From positions 1 through 64,000 of the forward strand of contig NZ_FMXM01000002.1 of assembly GCF_900103325.1 (NCBI RefSeq): a stretch of DNA of 64,000 nt, read 5' to 3'. The DNA is from Mesorhizobium qingshengii. Lineage in GTDB: Bacteria > Pseudomonadota > Alphaproteobacteria > Rhizobiales > Rhizobiaceae. The stretch's first letter is position 1. The number at the start of each line of letters is the position of its first letter. The notes under the pieces are model-generated. The model saw only the letters and a program-made list of their open reading frames with translations, had not been told where the DNA came from and searched no databases. The position numbers were made by a program, and so were the translations under genes. Positions 35,283-43,229 of this stretch are shown here, piece by piece.

Positions 35283-36416
35283 CTAAACTGCCAGCTTGAG
35301 CCTTTCCCGCGCCGGATTTGGAAACCAGCTCTTGATCGCGGTTTGGATCTTTCTTTCCAGCCACATCACCCCCATGCTCAAACCCAGGACGATTGACACG
35401 GAGACCAAAAAGGCGATGCCGTCAGGAAGGCCCAAAGAGCACACCATCCAGACGATGACCATGCCGACTGAATAATGATTCAAATATATCGGATAACTCA
35501 ACCCTCCAAGATAAGTAATAATTGACTTATTCCTTCGAAAATACACTCCAATTAAATCAACGTATTTTATCCCGACGATCATCACGAAAACACACACAAT
35601 CCAGATCACGACTGCCATCGTCCTGTATTCGAAGGCGCGGTCAACAGACATGAAAATCTCCGCCATGCCCATGACGGAGAAGACAGACAGAAGTTCCAGC
35701 TTAAATTTACGGCTGTCGCCCTTGTCATGATCGGATTTCACACTGAAAAGTATCATCCCAACGGCGAAAAAGACGCCATGCTGGGCCATGAGAACTTTGA
35801 ACTGAAACCGCGACAGGAACGATATCCATTCGTCTGCATCCGTGGACTGCGGAACGACATGGAGGCCAGCAAGGACCAGAATATAGACGGCGCTGGAGAA
35901 ACCTATGAGTTTAGCCAGACCATAGAGCGACAATCGAAATTTTGACAGGATGGCCATTGCGACCAGGAAATAGAATACGGCCTCGATGACCAGAGACCAT
36001 ACGACACCGTCAATGTAAGGCCCCTTGGGCGACAGTATCACCGATCTACTGAAATCCATAAGCAAGGGCATCAGATCCTCGCCGTAGCAGGCTCGGGCGA
36101 CCAGACTGACGAGCGCCGACAGCCACAAGGCCGGCAATATGCGAATGGCGCGAATTCGTGCGAACCTAATCGCGTGTGACAGCCCACCATCGCCCGAGGC
36201 ACTCATGGCGATCACAAAACCGGAAATTACGAAGAAAACCTCAACCCCTACGGCGCCCAAACCGGCAAAAGCGGACAGAAAGCCGAATGCGACATGATCA
36301 CCCTCGACGACTGACGCGGTCTCCCAACCGAATGTCGCGAAATGATTGAGCAACACCAGTATCGCCGCGAAGATGCGCAGGATATCTATGGTGAGATAGT
36401 GGTCATGGCGTTTCAT
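35283..36416 (-). CDS. Acyltransferase 3 family membrane protein (OafA/ExoZ-like)
   Basis: A 377-residue Acyl_transf_3 protein with about ten membrane helices. Family motifs are intact: MKRHDHYLTIDILRI at the N-terminus, LLNHFATFG with the conserved His, GVEVFFVISGF, RARIxRI-type basic loop (RFARIRAIRILPALWLSAL) and WSLVIEAVFYF. It likely transfers an acetyl or other acyl group to EPS sugars at the periplasmic face. The frame is open to 36473; I choose the ATG at 36416, preceded by TGGAAACGC. Tandem with 33907-35043 on the same strand, 240 bases apart, so each probably has its own promoter. Confidence 0.88.
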   Translation of the reverse strand: MKRHDHYLTIDILRIFAAILVLLNHFATFGWETASVVEGDHVAFGFLSAFAGLGAVGVEVFFVISGFVIAMSASGDGGLSHAIRFARIRAIRILPALWLSALVSLVARACYGEDLMPLLMDFSRSVILSPKGPYIDGVVWSLVIEAVFYFLVAMAILSKFRLSLYGLAKLIGFSSAVYILVLAGLHVVPQSTDADEWISFLSRFQFKVLMAQHGVFFAVGMILFSVKSDHDKGDSRKFKLELLSVFSVMGMAEIFMSVDRAFEYRTMAVVIWIVCVFVMIVGIKYVDLIGVYFRRNKSIITYLGGLSYPIYLNHYSVGMVIVWMVCSLGLPDGIAFLVSVSIVLGLSMGVMWLERKIQTAIKSWFPNPARERLKLAV

Positions 36417-36566
36417 GCGTTTCCAGGATTTTGGCGGCGCGCCGACCTGATGATAGATTGAAATGATCAGCACGCCTGCTAGTCCGTTTGGAGGTCAGGC
36501 GAATGGGGAGCTTTGCTGCGTACAGACGCGGTGGCTGACGATGTCAATCGTTGCTAGGGAAGGAAG

Positions 36567-36917
36567 ATGCTTCGCACCGCCCTCCGGATCGCCCTATGGC
36601 TGGTCCTGATCGCCATCTTGATCGTGACGCTCGTTCCGATCGGATTTCGCCCCCAGTCGGGTTTTGGCCCGGAGCCGGAACGAGTAGCCGCCTTCTTCGC
36701 GCTTGGGCTGTTGTTCCGTCTCGCCTACGACCGAAATTGGTTTTTGACCATTTGCCTAATGGTTGCGGCTGGGCTCGGCATCGAAGCCTTGCAGTTGTTC
36801 AGCCCGACGCGGCACCCCACTGTCGATGACGCAGTGATCAAGGCGATAGCCGGCATCATCGGGGCACTGGGGGGTCTTTTGATTGCCAGGATGGAATGGC
36901 TGCGACTGCGACCGTGA
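36567..36917 (+). CDS. VanZ-like small membrane protein
   Basis: A 116-residue protein with four hydrophobic helices. The first carries the VanZ-family ending TLVPIGFRP. The middle ERVAAFFALGLLFRLAY and the last stretch GIEALQLFSPTRHPTVDDAVIKAIAG match the family motif E-x-x-Q-x-F-x-P-x-R-x-(P/A)-x-x-x-D. The role of VanZ-like proteins is uncertain; in polysaccharide clusters they are frequent passengers. GGGAAGGAAG just before the ATG is a good ribosome-binding site. Divergent from the acyltransferase gene. Confidence 0.82.
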   Translation: MLRTALRIALWLVLIAILIVTLVPIGFRPQSGFGPEPERVAAFFALGLLFRLAYDRNWFLTICLMVAAGLGIEALQLFSPTRHPTVDDAVIKAIAGIIGALGGLLIARMEWLRLRP

Positions 36918-37209
36918 GTTGGGTCCGACCGCTTGCAATTCCCTCGCCTTACACCCGGCTATTTGCGGTTCTCTCTGTGCATCAGGCGATGTGCCAGTCC
37001 AAGCACGTCAGTGTCGGTAGACCAGCACGCCTGGTCGGCCCAGCTTCTCGGCGTGGATAGCATCCAAGTCGATCTTATGCCCACCGGCCGCGGTAGAGAA
37101 CCTGCAAATCGAGCGCAATCGTTCCTCGGAGCTCATCCAAGGAGTGTAATAGACGCAGCGCCGTATTGGGTTGTAGGGTTCAGTTGGGGAGTTAGCTCTG
37201 GGGGGAACA

Positions 37210-37656
37210 ATGTGGATTCCAATACAGATAAGAGAGGAGTTGGAACTTGGCGCACATCGGCGCACGATCAGAAAACTCGACAATGCATATGACCTTGCAC
37301 TAGCAAATTCCGAAACAGTAGCCGAGCGTAAGAAAGCGGAGTATCGGCGTCACTGGGAAACCATTTTGTACTACGAGTTGATTGCGGAGATCAAAACGCG
37401 GCGACTGCTGAGAGAGGCAGATCGTCTCGATGTGCCGATTGACTATGCGACGGACGACAGCCCGCTGTGGAGGAGGTCGTCTCAGCTTAACAGCTGGAGT
37501 CTGACGGCGTTAGGCTACTCCGAGGTCCGAAAGGCGATCGGGCAAGAACGTAGAGATCGGCGAGAAAGGCTTGTTGCCTGGGCCAGTGTTATAATCGGCA
37601 TCGTTGGGGCGCTTACCGGGTTGCTGTCCGTGAGTCTAATCGTGCGAGGCCTGTAA
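37210..37656 (+). CDS. Hypothetical protein with C-terminal membrane anchor
   Basis: A 148-residue protein. Residues 1-120 are highly charged and helical (many Arg, Glu, Lys), with a likely coiled coil at 5-60. A single membrane helix at about 123-146 (LVAWASVIIGIVGALTGLLSVSLIV) ends the chain, so the bulk is cytosolic and tail-anchored. No family recognised. GGGGGG lies 5 bases before the ATG. It borders the decay zone that starts at about 37.7 kb. Confidence 0.6.
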   Translation: MWIPIQIREELELGAHRRTIRKLDNAYDLALANSETVAERKKAEYRRHWETILYYELIAEIKTRRLLREADRLDVPIDYATDDSPLWRRSSQLNSWSLTALGYSEVRKAIGQERRDRRERLVAWASVIIGIVGALTGLLSVSLIVRGL

Positions 37657-37696
37657 TGGGATATGGCGAGCGACGCGGCAGGGTCGCCCTCGCAGG

Positions 37697-37840
37697 ATGG
37701 AGTTTGTTTCCCTGCTTGTGGAGAACATCCGCAAGATCACCGTTGGCAATGGGCTCGAGTCGAATTCCACGATGGGGCCACTCGCCAATGTACGGCGTGT
37801 CGATGCGATAGCGAGCCGTCGATCGTGGCGCGGAAACTAA
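37697..37840 (+). pseudogene. Aldehyde dehydrogenase fragment
   Basis: A 47-codon open stretch whose product reads FVSLLVENIRKITVGNGLE, then STMGPLANVRRVDAI. This is the internal segment of NAD(P)-dependent aldehyde dehydrogenases (the '-VGxGL-x4-TMGPLAN-x-x-R-' region between the NAD-binding and catalytic parts). Neither the upstream nor downstream portion of the enzyme is present, and the frame stops shortly after. An internal fragment without ends is a remnant, not a gene. Confidence 0.65.
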
Positions 37841-37915
37841 GAGCCCAAAAGGAACTCGCAGTCGAAGACGATAGTTGTTTTCACGGTCGTCACCCCGTCA
37901 GTCGTTTTCTCTGCC

Positions 37916-38572
37916 TCAGATTTTCGCTGCCAGGAAAGCGTTGGCAGCATATTTGATTACTTCGGCAGCGTTGCGACCGGTCACAATCATCGGAACGCCC
38001 TTCTGGCTAAGTGGAAAATAGAGCTCGGCAATGCGTAAGGCGGCCCAGTCCTCGTCGGCTCCGACCACCACGCGGTCCGGGCTCATAAAGTCGGCAATCG
38101 CTGTACCTTCTTTCAAGAACTCGGGGTTGGACACGACCGCACATTTCAAATCCGGCCGCATCGAGCGGATCAGGTGTTCGACTCGAGTCCCAGTTTCTAC
38201 GGGCACGGTCGATTTTGTGACCAGAACGAGTCCATCTGCGGCGTGAGATGCAATCTCGCGTGCGGCAGAGAAGATTTCAGATAAGTCAGCCTCGCCGTCG
38301 CCCGGCTGCCGGGGCGTTCCAACCGCGAGAAACACGACATCAGCTCCTCGAACGTGAGGACCGAGTTGGTCGGCAAACATGAGACGATGAGCCGCAAAAT
38401 TGCGCTGTACAATCTCCTGCAAACCAGGCTCATAGATCGGTATCACACCGTCTATCAAGGACCTCACGCGTGCTGCGTTGCTATCAACGCAGATGACGTC
38501 GTTGCCAAGCTCGGCGAAGCAAGCGCCCGTAACCAGACCGACATAGCCGACGCCAACAATTGTAATTCTCAT
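37916..38572 (-). pseudogene. UDP-glucose 6-dehydrogenase, truncated after the NAD-binding domain
   Basis: The first 218 residues of a UDP-glucose/GDP-mannose dehydrogenase family protein, which would make UDP-glucuronate. The NAD loop [16 protein letters not shown], then VDSNAARV, AVGTPRQPGDGEADL, TKSTVPVETG and NPEFLKEGTAIADF are all intact, and the chain stops after EVIKYAANAFLAAKI. The family runs to about 430-440 residues; the catalytic Cys motif and UDP-binding domain are gone and not found nearby. The frame extends upstream to 38614, but the ATG at 38572 is the family start. Probably inactive. Confidence 0.85.
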
Positions 38573-38574
38573 GG

Positions 38575-38928
38575 AACACGCTCCGAAGGGCTGAATTCGG
38601 CTTCCAGGCGACAAGCGCCGAGGACGAATGTTCCTCTTTTGAGAGCTCTTTCTCGAAATCGTCGATCGTCGCTATCAGCCCGTCCCGAAGACTTGCTTTG
38701 GGCTCCCAACCGAGCACCGTCTTCGCCTTGCCCTGTGCCTCGCAGGTGATCTACATTTTCCCTTCGGCCGGCGGAGAAATTGTCGATCCAGTGAACGACG
38801 TGGCCATGGTCCCGCAGCAAGCCGCAGAGATGAGAACCTAAAGAGCCCGCGCCACCTGTTACCAAGCTATATACTGGACGTGATTCCACAGTCGCAGCCT
38901 TAGGCTCCGGCGATTTCTTAATTGACAT
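38575..38928 (-). pseudogene. Sugar-nucleotide SDR with large internal deletion and frameshift
   Basis: The N-terminal part encodes [20 protein letters not shown] and [19 protein letters not shown], the NAD-binding start of an extended SDR such as UDP-glucuronate decarboxylase or UDP-glucose 4-epimerase. At about 38745 it continues in another frame with [20 protein letters not shown] and [13 protein letters not shown], the normal C-terminal end of the same family. More than 200 codons between, including the Tyr-x3-Lys site, are missing. Next to the truncated ugd, which would supply its UDP-glucuronate substrate, so the pair is probably a former ugd-uxs-like unit. Confidence 0.78.
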
Positions 38929-38989
38929 GAATCTTTTAAACCCCAACTCCTGACGCAAAATCGCAACAACCAAGGAGCCCCCACTCCCT

Positions 38990-39180
38990 CTAAAATGTTG
39001 TTAATTAAATGTTAATTTGTGAACATAAGAGAGTCAACACGCTAAATCTAGACGGATTTATTCTTGGTTAAATTTGACTATATATAGAGTTACTTGAGAC
39101 TATATTCGGTATAATTAACTAATATCACAGATAAAATATATATTAAATGACTATCAACAGAAACAAAGAAAACTAATTTC
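38990..39180. other. Strongly AT-rich island
   Basis: About 190 bases dominated by A and T (for example TTAATTAAATGTTAATTTG, then ATATATAGAG and AAAATATATATT) in otherwise GC-rich DNA. No coding frame of note. It lies between the SDR remnant and a universal stress protein remnant. It could be an intrinsically curved promoter or silencer-type region, or the edge of imported DNA; sequence does not decide. Confidence 0.75.
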
Positions 39181-39535
39181 AGATCCCAGGCATAATTTAG
39201 ACTGTTCTAAATTAGCTAAGCGAGACAGGGTTTCCCTTTTAAAAGGGCGATGCGGAATCAACGTCTGTGGGTGGGTACACAGTCGCTCCAAATGGTCGCG
39301 CAGCAATCCGAGATCCGCATCCTTTGTATCGGCCTGCGGATCGAACACGAACACCGTTACTTTCCGCGCCCGGGTCAAAAGGGGCATCGCGTCGTGTACG
39401 GCACGGGCAGCCGCCCGCTCGGCGACCAGGGCGATCACGATGTCCTCTCCAACGGGTGCCGGCTGCCAGTTCCGCAACAGCATGATGATCGGCGCCCTGC
39501 CGACATCAACAAATCCCCGACACTTCGGACCGGAT
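39154..39535 (-). pseudogene. Universal stress protein (UspA-type) fragment
   Basis: Reading from an upstream TGA the frame gives FVDVGRAPIIMLLRNWQPAP then EDIVIALVAERAAARAVHDA and MPLLTRARKVTVFVF. This corresponds to the second half of rhizobial tandem Usp proteins (pattern R-x-V-L-(I/V)-x-W-(N/D)-A-x-R-E-A-A-R-A-V-H-D-A-L-P-L-L), with the WNA/WDA motif changed. The C-terminal part is replaced by unrelated sequence, and the N-terminal Usp domain is absent. I treat it as a remnant. Confidence 0.7.
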
Positions 39536-39672
39536 CATGTCGGAGATATCCAGGTTGGGCTGGTGTGGCAGCACGGCGGCCAACGCCTGGGCTCACGCGC
39601 CGTGGCCGTTGCAGCATTTGACGTTGCAGCATTTGACAATGCATAGGTAGGTGCCACCCGCCATAACTGGTC

Positions 39673-40101
39673 TCATGGCCTGATGGTTATTTCGGTCGCG
39701 CCCTTGCCGTATAGTCTGACCAGTTCGAAGAGGCGATGTGCGTTAGCGGGGTGTAGCCGCACGCAACCGTGAGATACGGGACGCCCAAGTTTGCCGATCT
39801 CCTTCGTGCCGTGGATGGCATATCCGCCGCGAAAGAAAATCGAATAAGGCATCGGCGACAAGTCATACCGCGTAGAAAACCAAGTCCGCTCAAGCCTTGT
39901 CGGTTGAAAGTGCCCGATTGGCGTCCGGTAGCCCCGCCGCGCCGTCGAGACAAGCCAGCTGTAGCTATTTTCGCCGCCCACTTCGACCATCATTCTTTGC
40001 TCTGAAAGGTCGATCAGAACTTCGACTTCTGCTGCAAATGCATGCGCTGCAGGGGAAAACTCAACCAACTGGACCGCGAGGGCAAACCAAAAGAAGCGCA
40101 A
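39673..40101 (-). CDS. L,D-transpeptidase (YkuD family)
   Basis: A periplasmic peptidoglycan-modifying enzyme of about 142 residues. After a signal peptide (LRFFWFALAVQLVEFSPAAHA) the YkuD domain runs to the end, with the catalytic motif IHGTKEIGKLGRPVSHGCVRL, in which HG and SHGC hold the active-site His and Cys. Such enzymes form 3-3 crosslinks or attach proteins to the cell wall. The frame is open to an ATG at 40152, but that start puts 17 polar residues before the signal peptide. A TTG at 40101 is preceded by AAAGGAAAG and starts exactly at the signal peptide, so I prefer it. A near-match to the FixK box lies at 40169-40182. Confidence 0.85.
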   Translation of the reverse strand: MRFFWFALAVQLVEFSPAAHAFAAEVEVLIDLSEQRMMVEVGGENSYSWLVSTARRGYRTPIGHFQPTRLERTWFSTRYDLSPMPYSIFFRGGYAIHGTKEIGKLGRPVSHGCVRLHPANAHRLFELVRLYGKGATEITIRP

Positions 40102-40152
40102 TGTCTTTCCTTTGCAGAAGACGACACAATCATGGAACCCCTTCCTATTCAT

Positions 40153-40551
40153 TTCCTACGCGAATGATTTGATTCACATCACGACCATGATCAGAAGTGC
40201 GTTTGCATCGGACTAGAGGACACTATGCCAGGTTCGTTTCGTTTGACGTCGGCTAGTACCGTGGCTCCTACGAACGCCACCATGAGCAAGCTGCCGAGGT
40301 GGTCTGAGGATGGCTGGCTGACCAAAATCCTGTGCCAACGGCAAGAATGTGGCGTGTCGCCAAGGATGCAACCTCGCTTTTGACTCTCATGGGGGGTCGG
40401 CCTGTCGATTGCCAATTGGCCAACAAAGCCTGCGGAGTAGCCCACTTTGTCGTTGATGATCCAAGCTCGTCCATATGATGCCGATCAATGCGGCGATGGA
40501 TCAGCAGCGCTAGGTGGATCAGTGATAAATTTCTCGAGGACCGCGGCTTCG
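40153..40551. other. Divergent intergenic region with FixK-like near-match
   Basis: About 400 bases between the L,D-transpeptidase and the GT4 gene. TTGAT-TCAC-ATCAC at 40169-40182 differs from the FNR/FixK consensus in the last base only, and lies about 75 bases before the TTG start at 40101. The rest holds no recognisable gene; GAGGA lies about 12 bases before the GT4 ATG. Confidence 0.4.
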
Positions 40552-41826
40552 ATGAAGATATTGATGCTCACAAACACCTTCACCCCTTATATTGGCGGCG
40601 TAGCCAATAGTGTCACTTGGCTTGCTGAAAGTTTGCGAGCGGCCGGCCATCGGGTTCTGATCATCGCGCCCGAGTTTGCCGGCGCACCAGAAGATGAAAC
40701 CGATGTACTGCGAATTCCGGCCCTACAGCGCTTCGGAGGCAGCGATTTCTCGGTGCCGATCCCGCTCAGTCGCTCACTCGACGAGGCCTTGGATGCCTTC
40801 CAGCCCGACATCGTGCATTCCCATCACCCATTCCTTCTGGGCGACACGGCTCTCCGCATATCGGCGACGCGCGATCTGCCGATCGTATATACGTACCATA
40901 CCCGGTACGAACTCTATGGCCATTACGTTGCGCAGCACTCGCCTGTTCTCAAACGGCTCGTTCTTAGCTTGGCCCTCGGCTATTGCGACCTTTGTGACGC
41001 CGTCATCGCGCCAAGCCAGAGCATTGCCCGATTTCTCATGGAGAATGGAGTCAAGACACCCGTGACCGTCGTTCCCACGGGGATCGATGCTGCCCGCTTC
41101 GACAACGGCGACGGCAAGCGAATGCGGTCTTCCAACAACATTCCGAGCGACGTCTTTGTAGTTGGTCACGTCGGCCGCCTGGCGCCCGAGAAAAACCTAG
41201 AATACCTGACCGAAGCCGCAAAACAATTCCTGACCTCTCATGCAGGCGCCCATTTCCTCGTCGCCGGAAGTGGCGAGGCGATGCCCTACATCCAGAACAC
41301 TTTGACCGAAGCAGGCTTAGGCAACCGGGTGCATTTGGCGGGCGCGCTTACGGGACCGGACCTTGCCGACGCATATGCGGCCATGGATGTCTTTGCATTC
41401 TCCTCGCATTCCGAAACGCAAGGCCTCGTCCTTGTCGAGGCGATGGCCGCTGGCATCCCCGTTGTAGCGCTCGATGCGCCCGGTGCTCGCGAGGTTGTGG
41501 CCGATGGCCGCAACGGACGACTCCTTCCAGCCAACTCACCCGCCGATGATTTTGCGCGCGCGCTCCATTGGGTTGTCGATCGCAGTGTCGCCGAACGAAA
41601 GACGCTACGAGATGCGGCGCTCCAAACGTCGACGCGCTTTTCCAAAGAAGTCACGACGCAAATGGCGCTCGCTCTCTATGCGTCCACACTGGAGGCGCAC
41701 AGAGTGGCGAGAGCGGGCAATGACAATACTTGGCAGGCCGCAAAGCGCGGCTTTGGCGAAGAATACAAAATCCTTCGAAATCTCGCCCACGCGATCGGCG
41801 ATGCTGTCCTGGCAACGGCACCATGA
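40552..41826 (+). CDS. Glycosyltransferase family 4, diacylglycerol-glucosyltransferase-like
   Basis: A 424-residue GT-B transferase starting MKILMLTNTFTPYIGGVANS, the opening typical of GT4 enzymes that glycosylate diacylglycerol or phosphatidylinositol. Other motifs are VHSHHPFLLGDTALR, TYHTRYELYGHYV, VVPTGID, VGHVGRLAPEKNLEYL and the donor signature FSSHSETQGLVLVEAMAAGIPVVA with paired Glu. The frame is open to 40447, but the ATG at 40552 is the family start. It precedes a lysophospholipid-acyltransferase-like gene by 26 bases, which points to a glycolipid or membrane-lipid function rather than EPS. Confidence 0.88.
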   Translation: MKILMLTNTFTPYIGGVANSVTWLAESLRAAGHRVLIIAPEFAGAPEDETDVLRIPALQRFGGSDFSVPIPLSRSLDEALDAFQPDIVHSHHPFLLGDTALRISATRDLPIVYTYHTRYELYGHYVAQHSPVLKRLVLSLALGYCDLCDAVIAPSQSIARFLMENGVKTPVTVVPTGIDAARFDNGDGKRMRSSNNIPSDVFVVGHVGRLAPEKNLEYLTEAAKQFLTSHAGAHFLVAGSGEAMPYIQNTLTEAGLGNRVHLAGALTGPDLADAYAAMDVFAFSSHSETQGLVLVEAMAAGIPVVALDAPGAREVVADGRNGRLLPANSPADDFARALHWVVDRSVAERKTLRDAALQTSTRFSKEVTTQMALALYASTLEAHRVARAGNDNTWQAAKRGFGEEYKILRNLAHAIGDAVLATAP

Positions 41827-41851
41827 TGGTAGGCGCTTGCAGCTCCAGTCG

Positions 41852-42598
41852 ATGAGTGCTCCGCCTCATGATGGCCGGCCTGATCAGGAACGGTGGTCGC
41901 GGAGGATCATGCGCGCTAGTCGCGATGCGTTGGCAAGCACCGCAAGCTTCTGTGCAGAGGTAGTTCTAAGAAGATGGTCCGCCTCGTGGCGGAAGAACAC
42001 CGAACAGATTCTCCTCCTCGACCGGCTGTTGGCAGAAGGGGCTCCCGTCTTGGCTGTGTTTTGGCACGGCAAGTACCTCCCCTTGTTTGCCCTGGCTGAG
42101 GGACGCAGCGCGACAGTTTTCGTTGGTCAGTCATTTCGGGGGGAAGTCATCGCTCGGATATGTCGTCGCTTCGGTTATAAGGCTGTACTCATCCCGGCGC
42201 ATTCTCACAGCGGTGACGCTTACAAAGTCATGGTTGAACGCCTCGCGACGAAGAAACTCGGGGTGCTTGCGGTGGACGGACCACTGGGCCCTTATCACGA
42301 AGTGAAGCCAGGCACGGTCCTGTTGGCGTCGCGACTTCAGTTCATGATCGTTCCGGTCTCAGTTGCCAGTGATCCCAAATGTGTCATGGCCGGACGATGG
42401 GACCAGCGAGAGTTGCCTCGTCCGTTTGCGACCGTAGCCATATCCGTCGGCGAGCCAATCCGGATACCAAAGGATCTCGATCAGAAGGCATTGTTGGAAT
42501 CGTTAGTCTTGGTTCGCGCCAGACTGGAAGCCGTTGATGCGGACGCCGAAGCGCGCGTGCGCTCCGCAGTCGCCTTTCGGAGGCGAAAGCTGGCATAG
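41852..42598 (+). CDS. Lysophospholipid acyltransferase-like (DUF374) protein
   Basis: A 248-residue protein of the DUF374/LPLAT superfamily. The core motif APVLAVFWHGKYLPLFALAE has the His of the H-x4-D-type acyltransferase site. FVGQSFRGEVIARICRRFGYKAVL and GVLAVDGPLGPYHEVKPGTV follow, the latter the substrate-binding DGP-x-GP motif of DUF374 proteins. The frame is open to 41474 inside the upstream gene; I use the ATG at 41852, just after the GT4 stop. In other Proteobacteria DUF374 proteins act on lipid A-like or phospholipid acyl chains; here the GT4 partner suggests a glycolipid. Confidence 0.82.
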   Translation: MSAPPHDGRPDQERWSRRIMRASRDALASTASFCAEVVLRRWSASWRKNTEQILLLDRLLAEGAPVLAVFWHGKYLPLFALAEGRSATVFVGQSFRGEVIARICRRFGYKAVLIPAHSHSGDAYKVMVERLATKKLGVLAVDGPLGPYHEVKPGTVLLASRLQFMIVPVSVASDPKCVMAGRWDQRELPRPFATVAISVGEPIRIPKDLDQKALLESLVLVRARLEAVDADAEARVRSAVAFRRRKLA

Positions 42599-42668
42599 GC
42601 CGATTGCCGACGTTCCGAATAGTTTCATGCGCGCGAAAGTCCCACTCGTCACCTGCATCAAACGGCGG

Positions 42669-43097
42669 TCAAGGAACCACGATGACGACGCATGGCGCCA
42701 AGGTCGCTACCTTTTGCGACACGCTTCCGAGGAGCAGTCCCGCAAGGCGTCCGTGGCCGCGTCGACCTATCACGATTGCATCGGCCTTCTCTCGTCGAGC
42801 CGTCTCGATGATCAACTCCGCGGGATCACCCCATCCAATTTGCACACGGACATCCGTTACACCGGCGCCCTCTGCTCGCTCCTTGGCCTGCCGCAACACC
42901 TGGTTTGAGAGTTCTTCCAGCGCATCAGCGGCATTTCCCTCTGCGCGCGCAAGCTGCCTCATCTCTTCGCCTGATATATTTCCGCCAACAGTCAGGATAG
43001 ACAAGCGACTTCCAGTAGCACTAGCAAGCTCAGCCGCCACCTCAGTCGCGCGACTGGCTCCCATCGATCCATCCGTGGCAAGCAACATGCGCCGCAT
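42669..43097 (-). CDS. Universal stress protein, single UspA domain
   Basis: A 142-residue UspA-domain protein: MRRMLLATDGSMGASRATEVA at the start, DAIVIGRRGHGRLAGLLLGSVSQKV at the end. The latter is the ATP-binding G-x2-G-x9-G-(S/T) motif of ATP-binding UspA proteins. Start chosen at the ATG at 43097, preceded by GGGAGAAG; the frame is open to 43163. First of a run of stress-associated genes. I saw no full FixK box upstream, only a half-site TTGATTTCG about 90 bases before the start. Confidence 0.9.
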   Translation of the reverse strand: MRRMLLATDGSMGASRATEVAAELASATGSRLSILTVGGNISGEEMRQLARAEGNAADALEELSNQVLRQAKERAEGAGVTDVRVQIGWGDPAELIIETARREKADAIVIGRRGHGRLAGLLLGSVSQKVATLAPCVVIVVP

Positions 43098-43229
43098 CGC
43101 GCTTCTCCCATTCGGAAACAGACCATCAGCACCAGTCTCAAGCAGGATTGCTCTCGATTGCATCGAGCAGTTTGCAGGTGCCGCCTTGATTTCGCGTCAT
43201 TCAGGCAACTCCCCTACTCAGCACCCAAG

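Noticed and set aside
41474-41851. Long N-terminal extension of the DUF374 gene
   Set aside because: Overlaps the GT4 coding region in another frame and is Arg-rich, unlike the family.
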